A stretch of 64,000 bases of DNA from Toxorhynchites rutilus septentrionalis (GCF_029784135.1 NC_073746.1:62470097-62534096); one strand, 5' to 3'. Counted from the first letter of the stretch, positions 24,560 through 35,459 are shown. Translations and numbers: made by a program. The notes: generated by a model from the sequence alone, not told the origin.

Positions 24560-25900
24560 AAAAATTTTCTGGCCTGTTCTACACGACGTCGGTTGTTATT
24601 GTTCGCATCACTCGTACGCGTTTGACGTTTCCAAAAATCAAAACAAAATACGTGTTCGGTCTGTTCCCCACTTGTAATCGATTTGTCCTTGTCGTTTTAA
24701 ATTATTAACAGGTAAGTTGATTTTAATTAATTGTAATCATGTTTCGAGTGCTCCCGTGGCCGAGTGGTTAGCGTCATAACTAACATGCCGGGTGTTCGGG
24801 TTCGATTCCCGTTCTGGTCGGGGGAATTTTTCGTCAAAGAAATTTCCTCCGACTTGCACTGTGATCACGCGTATTCTAGAGCTTGCCACTCAGAATGCAT
24901 TCAAGGCGTGTTATTTGGCATAGAAATCTCAACTAAGTACTAATAAAAATGACGCAAGTAATACTACGTTGAGACGGCGAAGTTCCTCTAGGAACGTTAG
25001 TGCCATTGAAGAAGAAGAAGAAGAAGAAAGAATCATGTTTCGAAAGTCAAACTAATCAATATATGAGTTGCAGAAAACATGCCCGAAAACTCGTTTAGAC
25101 GTCCGAACATTCCTATCTGTGTTGCCTTCGTTGTGGATATTAAAAAACGGATGGAGATCCTATGGACCGGACGATTCATATAATGACGATAACGGCAATG
25201 ATCTGTGCTTTTGGTCAAAAGGTGTTTCCGGCTACCGTCTGCTCGAAAAATCGAATAAAAGGCCCCACCATCAAACCACATCTAAAAGTGTTGCGCGCTT
25301 TTCGGCGCAAAATCAAATTCTTGAGCTATTCTGATGTAAGAAGACATGAATCCCTAAGTGTTGGAAATGATGCAATTTACTTGTTTTTATTTAAGGTGTT
25401 CTGTGAGCTTAGGATTATGGAAATGAATTCCGATACGGAAGAAAACAACGCAATGATGAAAAAGACCAGTCTCAACGGCAGCTGACTTTTTCAAGCATAT
25501 CCAACATTCAAGCCCAGGGCCATATCGAGAATCTGCAGCTTCAAACCAAGGCGTCGAAATAGCAGAAAGTCCGTCGTCTGAATTAATAAATGATTCACAA
25601 AGCGAAATGGAATGCAACAGTTTATCACAGTTGAAGATGAACGGAAGTGATAAAAATCGATTCCCAGTATCTGGGCAGAATCCATCGATGAATATGTTGA
25701 ATTCTGATGATGATTTTAATGGATGAAATGAATATTACTCAAAATGAAACTTTATTGCCGCAGAATATCTTCTCGAGTCATTCCTAATTCTTTATGTCTT
25801 ATAGATCCACTTAGTCCCTATTATCACTGATATCTAACGCAAAACTCTGTGTATTATATATAAAAATGATACGTTTTATTTCAATAAAATCATGTATCAC
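24560..25900 (+). pseudogene. Unrecognised spliced gene remnant inside the 6.56-kb element
   Basis: A probable 5' exon ends AATTATTAACAG before GTAAGT at 24712; the intron ends TATGAGTTGCAG at about 25074 and is followed by an ATG at 25079 (MPENSFRRPNIPICVAF). That frame stops after 34 codons; the neighbouring frames stay open to 25334 and 25485, as in a frameshifted exon. A last open stretch from about 25478 to 25725 reads AADFFKHIQHSSPGPYRES and then a Ser/Asn/Asp-rich tail ending SDDDFNG. AATAAA lies at about 25883. The product is unknown. The intron contains the SINE at 24748-25030. That it belongs to the surrounding transposon rather than to the host is inference. Confidence 0.4.
24748..25030 (+). 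mobile_element. Feilai-like tRNA-derived SINE with GAA tail
   Basis: Complete 283-bp SINE: A box TGGCCGAGTGG (24757-24767), B box GGTTCGATTCC (24799-24809), a tRNA-unrelated body, and a 3' tail of GAA triplets (about 25009-25030). It is flanked by an exact 13-bp duplication AATCATGTTTCGA at 24735-24747 and 25031-25043. Feilai of Aedes aegypti is known to have a tRNA-related promoter, unrelated body and triplet-repeat tail; the assignment rests on this architecture. It lies within an intron in the sense direction. The tRNA-like head is not a functional tRNA gene. Confidence 0.9.
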
Positions 25901-26120
25901 ATAGCTTTTTTATTTTCTTGTTTGATGGCAAAGTGTGTAACAATGGTAAAAACATAGTCTCTTCATAAATAACTACTGCAACTAAGAATAGTCAACAATA
26001 TTAGTGTTGATGCATAGATTCAAAGGTTCATCTAATTCCGAAAAGCCAATCGGAGACAATTTTCTATGAATCAATTAAATATCACTTATGGTTTTATGCG
26101 CTTTTAAATATAAAATTTAC

Positions 26121-26674
26121 CTAAACGTTGATGTCAATATTGTCCGTCTTCAATATAAGAAACACTACAATTTTTCCTAGGAGTGCGGAGCAATCATCTC
26201 GGGTTTTCCGGAAGCGTTTGTTCATAGATTTTTTTTTCTCAAATGTGATTTCAGAGCTTGATGCGATATATTGAACTGTACACTCCAGTTACACCAGAAT
26301 GAAGCTAGATTTTCCTCAGAACTACTCCGATCAATAGATTCCTCCGGAAAGGTTTTGGAAGCCCTCTCTTCTTCGGTATCTTTATCGGGACCGTAACCTT
26401 CACAAGAATTACACAGAGATGCAGTCTGAGAATTTACGGGATCAGGAGAATCATCATGCGCAGATGTCATTGGCCGTTCAGAATCTTGAAACACTAGAAG
26501 ACTGGACTCGGGCTCTTCCAAGTCATTTTCTCGTTCAACTTCGCTAGAGTTGCAGGTTCCAGTAAGTTTAAAATTTTGATAAACATGAACTTTTCGCCTA
26601 AAATTTCCACATGTTTTGTTTACTTGGAGACATCCACTTGCAGCTAGATGCCCAATACCAATTGTATCAATGTT
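26121..26674 (-). pseudogene. Transposon-encoded protein, WA..NISH.AL / LP..R.LL.TPR family, broken
   Basis: An open minus-strand frame from 26674 carries TCGNFRRKVHVYQNFKL, then an acidic Ser/Glu-rich stretch (EPESSLLVFQDSE ... SSSEENLASF), then WCNWSVQFNISHQALKSHLR. After a frameshift in the A-run at about 26230 it continues in another frame IYEQTLPENPR, a stop, LLRTPRK and DGQY-HQRL, and ends at a possible splice donor (GTAAAT) at 26120. The series NISHQAL, LPENPR, LLRTPR, GQY matches my recall of a repetitive protein family in many arthropod genomes (NISH-AL..LL, LPKD-RTLL-TPR, GQYWHYGL), presumed transposon-encoded. No biochemical role is known to me. It begins just inside the right end of the 6.56-kb element and reads inward. 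Confidence 0.6.
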
Positions 26675-26912
26675 TCATCCTAATGCTTGTAAGCATTATA
26701 TGGTAGCACTAAATACGCATATAGGGATTTCTTTAATGCTTATTTTCATTAATGTTTATACGCATTATTAATGTTGATATAACGCCTATAAGCATCAAAA
26801 AAGCAGATATACTGCCATTTGGCATTAGAAATGCTGAATTAGTGCTATAATAGAGCTATGAATTAATGCTTATGGTTACCTGGGATATGCTTCCAAATAG
26901 ACAATCTCCTTC

Positions 26913-27017
26913 ATTCCGCGCGGCGGATGAAGTGAGTTGGCTCAAGTCACGGTGTTTCCGAAGGTGAATGGCGCTACTATAGTTTGTCACTAGGTCACGT
27001 CATTCGCCGCGCGGAAT
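26913..27017. repeat. 105-bp GC-rich hairpin element
   Basis: Inverted ends of 18 bp: ATTCCGCGCGGCGGATGA at 26913-26930 and, complemented, ATTCCGCGCGGCGAATGA at 27000-27017, one mismatch. The spacer is about 69 bp. It is strikingly GC-rich for this neighbourhood and lies 30 bp outside the 6.56-kb element. It may be a very short MITE; no target duplication was recognised. Confidence 0.65.
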
Positions 27018-28264
27018 ATTGCCATATTCATTTGCTTAGGATGGTTGAAGTGGGGCTCTCAATTCTAGAAACTTTCTCGAGTTTTTTTCCGAAACTGATA
27101 ATCAGAATGTGAATGCGATCATAGATTTTTTCATGAAAAATATTTGACGTTTTAACGTCCTTCACATTGACTTTGACATTACCTTATATGTGCATCGCAA
27201 TCAGAGATGCCAGGTTTGAAGACATGTCTTCATTTTGACGACATATCACTTACTGTGAAGGCATTTGATTTTGTGAAGACATTTTGAGAACATTATGAAG
27301 TATGGGAAGTCATTTCTGCATGATAGTGTATGTGGATTTTTGGGAGATAGTATTTCCAACTATTGGCCGAAAATACCGTCGGAAGAAGTAGGGCTTTTGT
27401 CTCAGTGTGATTAGCTCGCTTTTTAGTTAGTGTCGCTTGTTTAGTTTTCTGCTTAGTAATCAATGGAAACATTTGTCTCGGTGTCATTCACTCGCTTTTT
27501 TCACGACCACTCCACAAATCGGAGGTTTTCTGGTTACATACCAGATAGATGGATATGGTTTGAGTTACAACCAAAACTTCAAAGCTGGAATAAACAAATT
27601 AAATTATGTATATGAATTGTTTGACAAATGAGAGATTCATTCTATTTTTTGGCATTTGAGTGTTTGTACAACGCACCCTGATAGAACACTTTTCAGAGTT
27701 TCATTTTAGAGGAAGATTTGGGGCGATATTCACTCAATGAACGGTTTATCAAGTCAATTATCATTCCATGAAATTTAGTTCGCACTTGCACAATATATTA
27801 ATTGAAATAAATAAAAATAAACTAAGTTATGAATTTTATTTTCATTCAATATGATTGTGAAAACATTTGAAGACATTTTTTCATACCATGTGAAAATATT
27901 TAAAAAATTGTTTTTTTTTAAATCGCCTTGCACCACGATCGCAATTAACACCAAGGTGCGTATATGTATATACCAGGAGAAGCAATAATGTAAAATGTAA
28001 TTTCAACCATATTGAAATTGCTGTCGGTATTGTTTACAAACAGATCTGGTGAAAATAATACGTTTAAAATTGTATAAAGGAAGCGATATAAAAGGGTCGA
28101 ACTAGTACGGATAGCAATGATTAGAACAAGCAGACAATACTACGGGCAGTCAAGTAACTATTTCGACTCAGTGAATCCGGTAGACAGCAAGAACTGCAAA
28201 CGACGATATTTGTTGCCGGTCGCAAGAACAGGAAATCATCAGAAAGCTGCCGGCATTCTCGACT
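27018..28264. other. No gene recognised
   Basis: AT-rich sequence with several GAAGACATTT-type words around 27210-27300 and 27860. Short open frames have no recognisable content. Confidence 0.3.
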
Positions 28265-29330
28265 TTATGTGAAAAAGAAGGGATGGTTTTCTAGAATTTC
28301 ATTCTCATACAGTACATCCTCTACTTTCGCATATGAAAATGCAAAAATGGCGTATTCTGGCAAGAACAAAACAAACAATCCCCAAATATAACAAAATATA
28401 GTGCCCTCTAGCCCAAAGCCATGAAAACAGCAAAAAACAACTACAATCAATAATTACGAAAACAAAATCCATGGTTTTTGCAAGTTCAATATTTTTTAAT
28501 AATTGGCTAATTGGCTTTAATTTGATATGTCGATCATCTAAAACGGTTCAGTGGTTAAAAGCACTGAATTTAAAAAAAAAGTCATTTTTGGGAAAAAGTG
28601 GGAATAATTGATTTCTCGAACCACCCTAAAATGAAAATGGTCACCCTAACGAAAACATAAAAAAATACGGGTCTAATGTGTTGTGGTAAAGAACAAAATT
28701 ACCACTTTTCACGAAAATCTGAGAACCACTATATCGGTTTGGCATGGGATGGCTGTATATAATTAGGTAGTTTGGTAGTTTTGTTCTTTATCGCAAACAT
28801 TTGACTTGTATTTTTTATTTTTTTCATTAGGGGGACCATTTCCATTTTAGGGTGGTCCGACAAAACAACTTTTTCCTCTTTTTTCCAAAAATGACTTTTT
28901 TTAAAAATTCATAACTTTTGAACTACTAGACCGATTCAAATGATCGACATATCAAATTAAAGCCATTCACCTGGTCTACTCAACCTGCAGAAAATTCTGC
29001 TCTCGTTATTGTTGATTGTATTTGTTTTTTTTATTTTTTCCATAGCCTCGGGACCAAATGCACCATATTTTTTTATATTTTTTCTGGACAACTAAGGATT
29101 TTTCACATAACATATAACGAAACTAAAGAGGCGTTTTTTTCGTTTTTGAGTTATGATTTTTCAAAATTAACCGATGGTTCGAAAAATCAATTTTTTCCAC
29201 TTTTTTACAACACAAAAATTCATAACTTTTGATCTACTGGACCGATTCAGGTGATCGACACATAAAATTAAAGCCAAATAGATAGTTTTTTTTTTTTGGA
29301 CATATTACGTTGCACGATAAGAATTTGAAA
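28265..29330. repeat. AT-rich foldback element, second copy of the family at 21840
   Basis: Arms around a centre near 28750: GGCTTTAATTTGATATGTCGATCATCT (28510 region) against its complement at 28935-28960 (GATCGACATATCAAATTAAAGCC), and ACCACCCTAAAATG (28621) against CATTTTAGGGTGGT (28852). A further unit of the right arm repeats to 29275. The central sequence CCACTATATCGGTTTGGCATG is the outer end sequence of the copy at 21840. No coding. Confidence 0.65.
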
Positions 29331-29871
29331 CTAACTACTAAACAACAATCCAAAAATCAGCATTTCGTTCTAAAGATAGATTATTATTGTTATCACCCGT
29401 TAAATTGAACTGAAATCGATAACAACTACTGTAAGAAACAAAAACTCAAAACGACCGAAGTACGACTTCGTGTTTTTTTTTATTAATTCGTTTATTTTTA
29501 AAGGCTCAGTTACTTAAGTTTAAAGGAGCCGAATTCTTAAATATAATTTTAAAACTACATATATAAACAATTTTCTTACATCTATGGTTAGTAAGGTGGA
29601 AAACCGATTACTCGCGGTGTACTCGAGTTTAGGAGGGTGACATATTTTTAGGAGGAGGATGGGATATAAGGAAATTGTAACAATGTTGATGAACACTCAT
29701 TTCTTAAATCTATTCGTATATCTATAGTGTATTTACATTTCAAGTTATTCTACTATTTATAGCAAGGGGACGAATTACCCGCAAAGGAAGGAAAGGAGGG
29801 TATAAGGATGTAGGGACAATCACACACGAAGATCTATAGCTTTAAGGAAAACATATATAAGGGACATGTAA

Positions 29872-30317
29872 TCAAGGTCTAACCGAGCCAACACATCTCT
29901 CACCGGCACATTGGGCTGTCTTCCTCAGGCCCGAAGGGAGTTTTCTAAATTCGATCTGGCGACCAGATACACCTCGCACGACCAAACAATGTGCTCGATT
30001 TCGTGATAACCTTGGCCACAAGCGCAGAGATTGCTGCTGGCAAGATTGAAACGGAAGAGTAGTGCATCTAACGAACAGTGATTGGACATGAGTCGGGAGA
30101 AGGTGCGAATAAAGTCCCGACTCAAGTCCAGACTTTTGAACCACGGTTTGAGGCTAACCTTAGGGATAATCGAGTGAAACCACCGGCCCAATTCACCTTC
30201 ATTCCATTTGCGTTGCCAGTTAGCGATGGTATTTTTGCGGACTAAAGAATACAATTCATTGAAGGCGATTTGACGATGATTTTTTTTCCCTTGTTGGGTG
30301 TGAACCACTGCGTCCAT
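29872..30317 (-). pseudogene. C-terminal end of the I-like ORF2 (zinc motif)
   Basis: The frame resumes right after the insertion at 30280 with RQIAFNELYSLVRKNT and contains SIIPKVSLKPWFK and DFIRTFSRLMSNHCSLDALLF, followed by CACGQGYHEIEHIVWSC, a CCHC knuckle typical of the end of I-element ORF2. A frameshift near 29925 moves the last residues into the next frame, ending near 29872. It is the direct continuation of the RNase H part that stops at 32284; the two parts are separated by the younger retrotransposon. The codons listed upstream of HRQIAF belong to the insertion, not to this protein. Confidence 0.85.
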
Positions 30318-32270
30318 TAGTTTGAACTATTGTGGTATGCCCCATTTTTTGTACTACGCTTCAAGCTTCTCTACTGCTTATTGATGAAGAAGTAGACTGA
30401 AAGCTATAGCGAGATAGGTGCCAATCAGGAATAATCTGTTTGATAAAATTTATAGTCCTGATCGGCGACACAGACCAAACTTCCTTGGGCTCCAGAATAG
30501 CCTTATCAAGGTGTTGAAGTCTGCGTCTTGTTAGTGCTCCGCATTTGCAGAGCAAAGGTTCCGAGGTTTCGCTTTCGGCATTACAAAAGCGACAAATATC
30601 ATCTTGCACTAAACCTATGTTTTTGAGATGGTATTTACTCGGACAGTGTCCTGTTATAAGACCAGTGAATGTGCTGAAGTCTTTCTTATTAAGACTCAGC
30701 AATTGTTGAGTAATTTTAATACTCGGAGTGATAAATTTTTTTGACTGGTTGAGTTGTACAGCCATCCAGTTGGCCATTACTTCCCGGTCTTCCCATTTCT
30801 TCAGCTCACTTTTCAACACACATTCAGAAATTCCACAGAATGGTTCTGGACCAGTGAAGGGTGAGCTTGAGCCGCGTCTTGCGAGTTCATCTGCTTGTTC
30901 ATTTCCCTCTATACCGCAGTGGCCAGGAATCCAGTACAGTTGTACCGAACTTCTCTGACACAGTTGTCGTAAAAGGCAAATGCATTCCCAGACAATTTTT
31001 GAATAGCACTTGAAAGCATTGAGGGCTTTAAGTGCTGCTTGACTGTCTGAGAAGATACAAATGTTAGCATGTCTATAATTTCTTTTAAGGCAGACATTTA
31101 TACATTCTATTATTGCAGCTACTTCTGCCTGGAAAACTGTTGGCCAGTTCCCCATAGCTACAGAAATTTTTATTCTGGGACCATACACTCCAGCACCTTT
31201 TCTGTTACCCGTTTTCGACCCATCGGTATAGAACAGGATTGAACCATTACGAACTTCGGGACCACCCTCATCCCATACTGAACGATAAAGTTCGATCACT
31301 GTGTATGGAATGTCATAATTGGTCCTTGGCTCCATCCAATCGCTGTTCATCTCTGAGGTTGGTCCAACGGGTAAGAGATTCAGGATGCTCAAATGACCAG
31401 TTTTGTCCCCGTCTAATATTTTTTTATATCTTTTTAGCTTTAGAGCGCTTCTATTAGCCTCCAGCTGAACATGTTGACCCAAAGGTAACAAGTGAAGGAT
31501 AGCCTCCAATGCCTTTGAGGGTGTGCTTCGCATTGCTCCTGTTACAGCAACGCATGCCAGTCGTTGGAGTTTGTTTAGCTTTTTTGTAGCTACTGTCTCC
31601 TTAGTCTTTGGCCACCATACTAATGAGGCATAGGTTATCCTAGGCCGCACAATTGCTGTATAGACCCACATAACCATTTTTGGTTTCAGGCCCCATGTTC
31701 TACCTATCATTTTAGAACATGCCCATAGGGCAATGTTGGCCTTACTGATAATTGCATCTAAGTGTGCGTTCCAGTTTAGTTTAGCATCTAGGATTACGCC
31801 TAGATATTTCACTGAAACGCTGAATTTTATTTCCTCTCCTCCAAGATTTAGAGTCTGTAGATGCAGTTTTTTCTTTTTGGTGAAAGGAACAATTGTTGTT
31901 TTTGAGGGATTTATGCTCAGACCTTCTTTGATACACCATGATTGTGTAAGGTTTAAGGCCATCTGCATCCTACTCGATATCACATCGTCGAATTTGCCAC
32001 GTACCATTATGACTAAATCATCAGCAAAACCCACGGTTTCGAAACCATTCGCCTCCAAACTAATCAGAAGGTCGTCAACCACCAGTGACCAAAGTAGAGG
32101 TGATAGAACCACTCCTTGTGGGCAACCTTTCGTTGCAATCACAGATGTCGATGACCCACCCAGCTCCGAGGTGATTTGTCTATTTGTGAGCATGCCTTTG
32201 ATCCATTCGACTATGCAGTCATCGAAATGTCTTCTTCTCATAGCCTGTGCCATTGATACATAGGAAGCGA
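30280..32270 (-). mobile_element. 5'-truncated RNase H-bearing non-LTR retrotransposon inserted in the I-like element
   Basis: On the minus strand it starts directly after the duplication and ends in a run of eight A (30280-30287). The flanking 10-bp duplication TTGACGATGA is at 30270-30279 and 32271-32280. The sequence holds the C-terminal half of a reverse transcriptase plus RNase H and a 3' untranslated stretch of about 75 bp, so the 5' part was lost during insertion, as is usual for LINEs. Together with the duplication, the interrupted host reading (GDI / RQIAF) shows the site exactly. Confidence 0.93.
30361..32253 (-). CDS. Reverse transcriptase (partial) and RNase H, LOA/R1-like
   Basis: A single unbroken frame of 630 codons. 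It opens within the reverse transcriptase: KGCPQGVVLSPLLW (motif B), VGFADDLVIMV (motif C, FADD) and SVKYLGVILDAKLNW (thumb side). RNase H follows at about residues 340-475: ILFYTDGSKTG, AEVAAIIECI, IFSDSQAALKAL and PGHCGIEGNEQADELA, giving all four acidic residues. The C-terminal part has DICRFCNAESETSEPLLCKC, a Cys-rich zinc-type end, and the stop is at 30361. Upstream parts (endonuclease, motif A) are missing, so it cannot act alone. The long intact frame indicates recent insertion. LOA (Lian-like) or R1-group is my best guess; other RNase H-bearing clades are possible. Confidence 0.88.
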   Translation of the reverse strand: MAQAMRRRHFDDCIVEWIKGMLTNRQITSELGGSSTSVIATKGCPQGVVLSPLLWSLVVDDLLISLEANGFETVGFADDLVIMVRGKFDDVISSRMQMALNLTQSWCIKEGLSINPSKTTIVPFTKKKKLHLQTLNLGGEEIKFSVSVKYLGVILDAKLNWNAHLDAIISKANIALWACSKMIGRTWGLKPKMVMWVYTAIVRPRITYASLVWWPKTKETVATKKLNKLQRLACVAVTGAMRSTPSKALEAILHLLPLGQHVQLEANRSALKLKRYKKILDGDKTGHLSILNLLPVGPTSEMNSDWMEPRTNYDIPYTVIELYRSVWDEGGPEVRNGSILFYTDGSKTGNRKGAGVYGPRIKISVAMGNWPTVFQAEVAAIIECINVCLKRNYRHANICIFSDSQAALKALNAFKCYSKIVWECICLLRQLCQRSSVQLYWIPGHCGIEGNEQADELARRGSSSPFTGPEPFCGISECVLKSELKKWEDREVMANWMAVQLNQSKKFITPSIKITQQLLSLNKKDFSTFTGLITGHCPSKYHLKNIGLVQDDICRFCNAESETSEPLLCKCGALTRRRLQHLDKAILEPKEVWSVSPIRTINFIKQIIPDWHLSRYSFQSTSSSISSREA

Positions 32271-32283
32271 TTGACGATGATAT

Positions 32284-35200
32284 TTAAATATCGCCTTCAA
32301 TTGCACCTACCTTTGCCAATGAGTCAGCCCTCTCATTACCCGGAATTGAGCAATGTGAAGGGACCCAGACAAAGGTAATGACATAACAGCGTCTGGATAA
32401 AGCACTCAAAATTTCTCGTATTCTCTCAAGGAAGTACGGCGAGTGCTTTTCCGGCCTCACTGAACGGATAGCTTCGAAAGAGCTAAGACTATCCGTTACA
32501 ATGTAATAGTGTTCAACAGGTCGTGAGGCAACGCTGTCCAGCGCCCAGTATATCGCTGCCAATTCAGCAATATATACCGAGCAAGGATTCTGAAGACAGT
32601 GTGAGGTGCTAAAAAATACGTTGAACACTCCAAATCCTGTGGACTCATTCATAGAGGACCCATCAGTAAAGTATATATTAACACAATTGATACGCCCATA
32701 CTTTGCATTGAAGATCGTAGGAACGAACCCCAATCTAAGATAATCTGGATTTTCATAGATTTTCTCCTTCATGAACAGATCGAAATGTACAGAGGAATTG
32801 ATGTAGTCAGGAAAACAAACACGGTTGGGAATATACGAAGAAGGAACAACCTGCATAGAGGTGAATTCATGATATGAACTCATGAATCCAGAATGAAAAT
32901 TTAGCTCGATCAGCTGCTCAAAATTTCCGATCACCAATGGGTTCATAACCTTACACCGGATGAGGAACCGAAGAGATAATAAATTGAAGCGATCTTTTAG
33001 TGAAAGTACGCCTGCCAAAACCTCGAGACTCATGGTATGCGTTGAGGGCATACATCCCAACGCAATACGGAGACAAAGATACTGAATTCGCTCGAGTTTG
33101 ATGAGGTGTGTTTTGGCAGCTGATTGAAAACAGAAACTGCCATACTCCATCACTGAGAGAATAGTTGTTCGATACAACATTATAAGATCTTCGGGATGGG
33201 CTCCCCACCAGGTGCCGGTAATTGTACGGAGAAAGTTTATTCTTTGTTGGCATTTTTTACTCAGATACCTAATATGGGCCCCCCAAGTACATTTGGAGTC
33301 GAACCAGACCCCAAGATACTTGAATGACATAGCATGAGTGATCGGTTTACCCAAAAGTTGAAGCTTTGGTTTTGCTGGTCTATGCTTCCTAGAAAAAACC
33401 ACCATCTCTGTTTTCTCCGTGGAGAATTCGATCCCTAGCCCAATGGCCCAGGTTGAAAAATTGTTCAAAGTATCTTGTAAGGGTCCTTGCAGGTCGGATT
33501 CGTTTGATCCTACGACAGACACCACTCCATCATCTGCAAGTTGTCTTAGGCTGCAATTTTGTGTAAGGCAATTGTCGATGTCGCTTACATAGAAGTTGTA
33601 CAAAAGGGGGCTTAAACATGAGCCCTGGGGGAGGCCCATGTAAGAGAACCGACTTACTGCCGAATCTCCGTGAGAAAAGTTCAAATGTTTCTCACAAAGC
33701 AAGTTATATAACATATTATTCAATAGAGGCGGCAGACCCCGAGAGTGTAATTTGTCTGACAAAACCTCTATTGAAACAGAATCGAAGGCCCCCTTTATGT
33801 CCAAGAATACTGAAGCCATTTGTTTTTTTTCGGCGAAAGCCATTTGAATTTCTGAAGAAAGCAACGCAAGACAATCATTCGTCCCCTTGCCCCTGCGGAA
33901 CCCATATTGTGTATCTGAGAGTAGGCCATTCGTTTCAACCCATCGATCAAGGCGAAACAAGATCATTTTCTCCAACAATTTCCGTATACAAGACAGCATT
34001 GCTATTGGGCGGTACGAATTGAAGTCGGACGCGGGTTTTCCGGGTTTTTGAATAGCTATAACTTTTACTTGTCTCCAATCATAAATTCAACAAGCGATGT
34101 TTCGCCACATCAGGGAGGTTTTTCAGCAAGTTGAACTTAATTCGACCCGGAGCAGAATTGTTACATGAAAGCAGAGCAAGAGAGAATTCTACCATCGAAA
34201 ACTCGGAATCAAGATCGCACCTACCTTGTGGTATATCTCGAACAATTTTTTGCACAGGAGCGGAATCAGGACAAACCTTCCGTGCAAAATTAAAAATCCA
34301 TCGATGTGAATATTCTTCGCTTTCATTCGTTGAAGAGCGATTTCTCATGTTTCGAGCCACTTTCCATAATTTTTTCATTGACGTTTCTCGTGACAAACCT
34401 CCCACGAAATTTCGCCAATAAGCACGTTTTTTCCCTTTGATTAAGTTTTTAAATTGATCTTCAAGGGCTAAATACGTTTGAAAATTTTCAGGGGTTCCAC
34501 GTTTCCGAAAAGGTTTAAATGCATTCGATTTTTCTACATAAAGCTTGGAACATATGCTATCCCACCATAGATTGGGAGGCCTTCGACGAATAGTGGAACC
34601 TGGGATGGGTTTCGTTTGAGCGCGAACCGCGCTGTCATAGATCAAACGAGAAAGGAAGTTATACTCCTCCAATGGAAGTAAACCATCTCTGGAATTGATG
34701 GCTAGAGCAATCGCGTCCGCATATTTTTTCCAGTCAATGTGTCTTGTAAGGTCATATGCCATGTTTATAGATTCAGAAGAATTCGACCCAATGGTGATGG
34801 AAATTTTGATTGGCAAGTGATCACTACCGTTGGGGTTCTGGATTACATTCCACTTGCAATCTAACGATAGTGAATTCGAGCAAAGCGAGAGGTCAAGAGC
34901 ACTTGGGTTAGCAGGAGGTTTAGGTACACGTGTTGTTTCCCCAGTGTTCAAAACGGTCATATTGAAGCTGTTACAAAGGTCATATATCAACAATGAACGT
35001 TTGTCGTCGTACTGTTCCCCCCAGGCAGTTCCGTGAGAGTTGAAGTCTCCCAAGATCAATCGTGACTCAGGAAGGAGTGAGCACATGTCATCAAGTTGTT
35101 TGCGGCTAACCGCAGCTCTCGGAGGCCAATAAAAGCTGACAATAGAGGGGTCTTTGTCTCTCATGATTGCATGACAAGCAACAGCTTCGATCCCTCCAAT

Positions 35201-35459
35201 AGGTGGAAGGTCAAAATGAGTGGCACTTATTGATCCCCAATAGCACCCCTCCGTATCTATCATCACGGTCCAAGCGTATAATATTAAAATCGTGGAAAGA
35301 GATATCATCTCGCGAAGAAAGCCAGGTTTCGGACAGAGCAAAAACATCACAATTGAAGTTATGAATTAAAAATTTGAATGTATCCAATTTAGGGATAAGA
35401 CTACGACAATTCCACTGTAAAACAGTGATATCTCCGACCTCTCTATTTGAATTAGACAT
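32284..35459 (-). pseudogene. I-like ORF2: endonuclease, reverse transcriptase, RNase H
   Basis: Begins MSNSNREVGDITVLQWNCRS at 35459. The APE-type endonuclease shows WNCRS, ALSETWLSS, ILGDFNSHGTAWG and GSDHLPI; a frameshift falls near 35250-35300. The frame to 34079 continues into the pre-RT region, then a small deletion and frameshift lead to WRQVKVIAIQKPGKPASDF. The reverse transcriptase at 33999-33300 has ASVFLDIKGAFDSV (motif A), GLPQGSCLSPLLY (B) and RQLADDGVVSVV (C). RNase H at about 32690-32290 has YFTDGSSMNE, AELAAIYWALD, VTDSLSSFEAI and PGNERADSLAKVGA. The product would nick target DNA, prime reverse transcription there and remove RNA from the hybrid. The last domain is displaced to 30317-29872 by an insertion. 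Confidence 0.92.

Larger units (their letters stand above)
20319..26882. mobile_element. Unclassified 6.56-kb DNA transposon with TIRs and two converging broken genes
   Basis: The left end reads CAGGTAACCACTAAGCACTA and the right end, complemented, CAGGTAACCATAAGCATTA. Both subterminal regions (about 20319-20530 and 26690-26882) carry many copies of AATGCTTA and its complement, a common binding-site pattern for transposases. The 8-mers outside (AGACATCC and GGATATGC) match at 5 of 8 positions, a weak target duplication. Inside are a minus-strand gene starting near the right end, a plus-strand gene converging on it, and later insertions: a foldback element, a MITE and a SINE. 20570-21840 and 23320-24560 hold nothing else I recognise. 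That the two ends belong together is inferred from their shared termini and subterminal motif. Confidence 0.55.

Noticed and set aside
24748..24825. tRNA gene
   Set aside because: The A and B boxes are present, but the sequence is the head of a SINE with target duplication and GAA tail.
30728..34421. Several plus-strand frames of 60-176 codons
   Set aside because: They are the opposite strand of the reverse transcriptase, RNase H and endonuclease genes.
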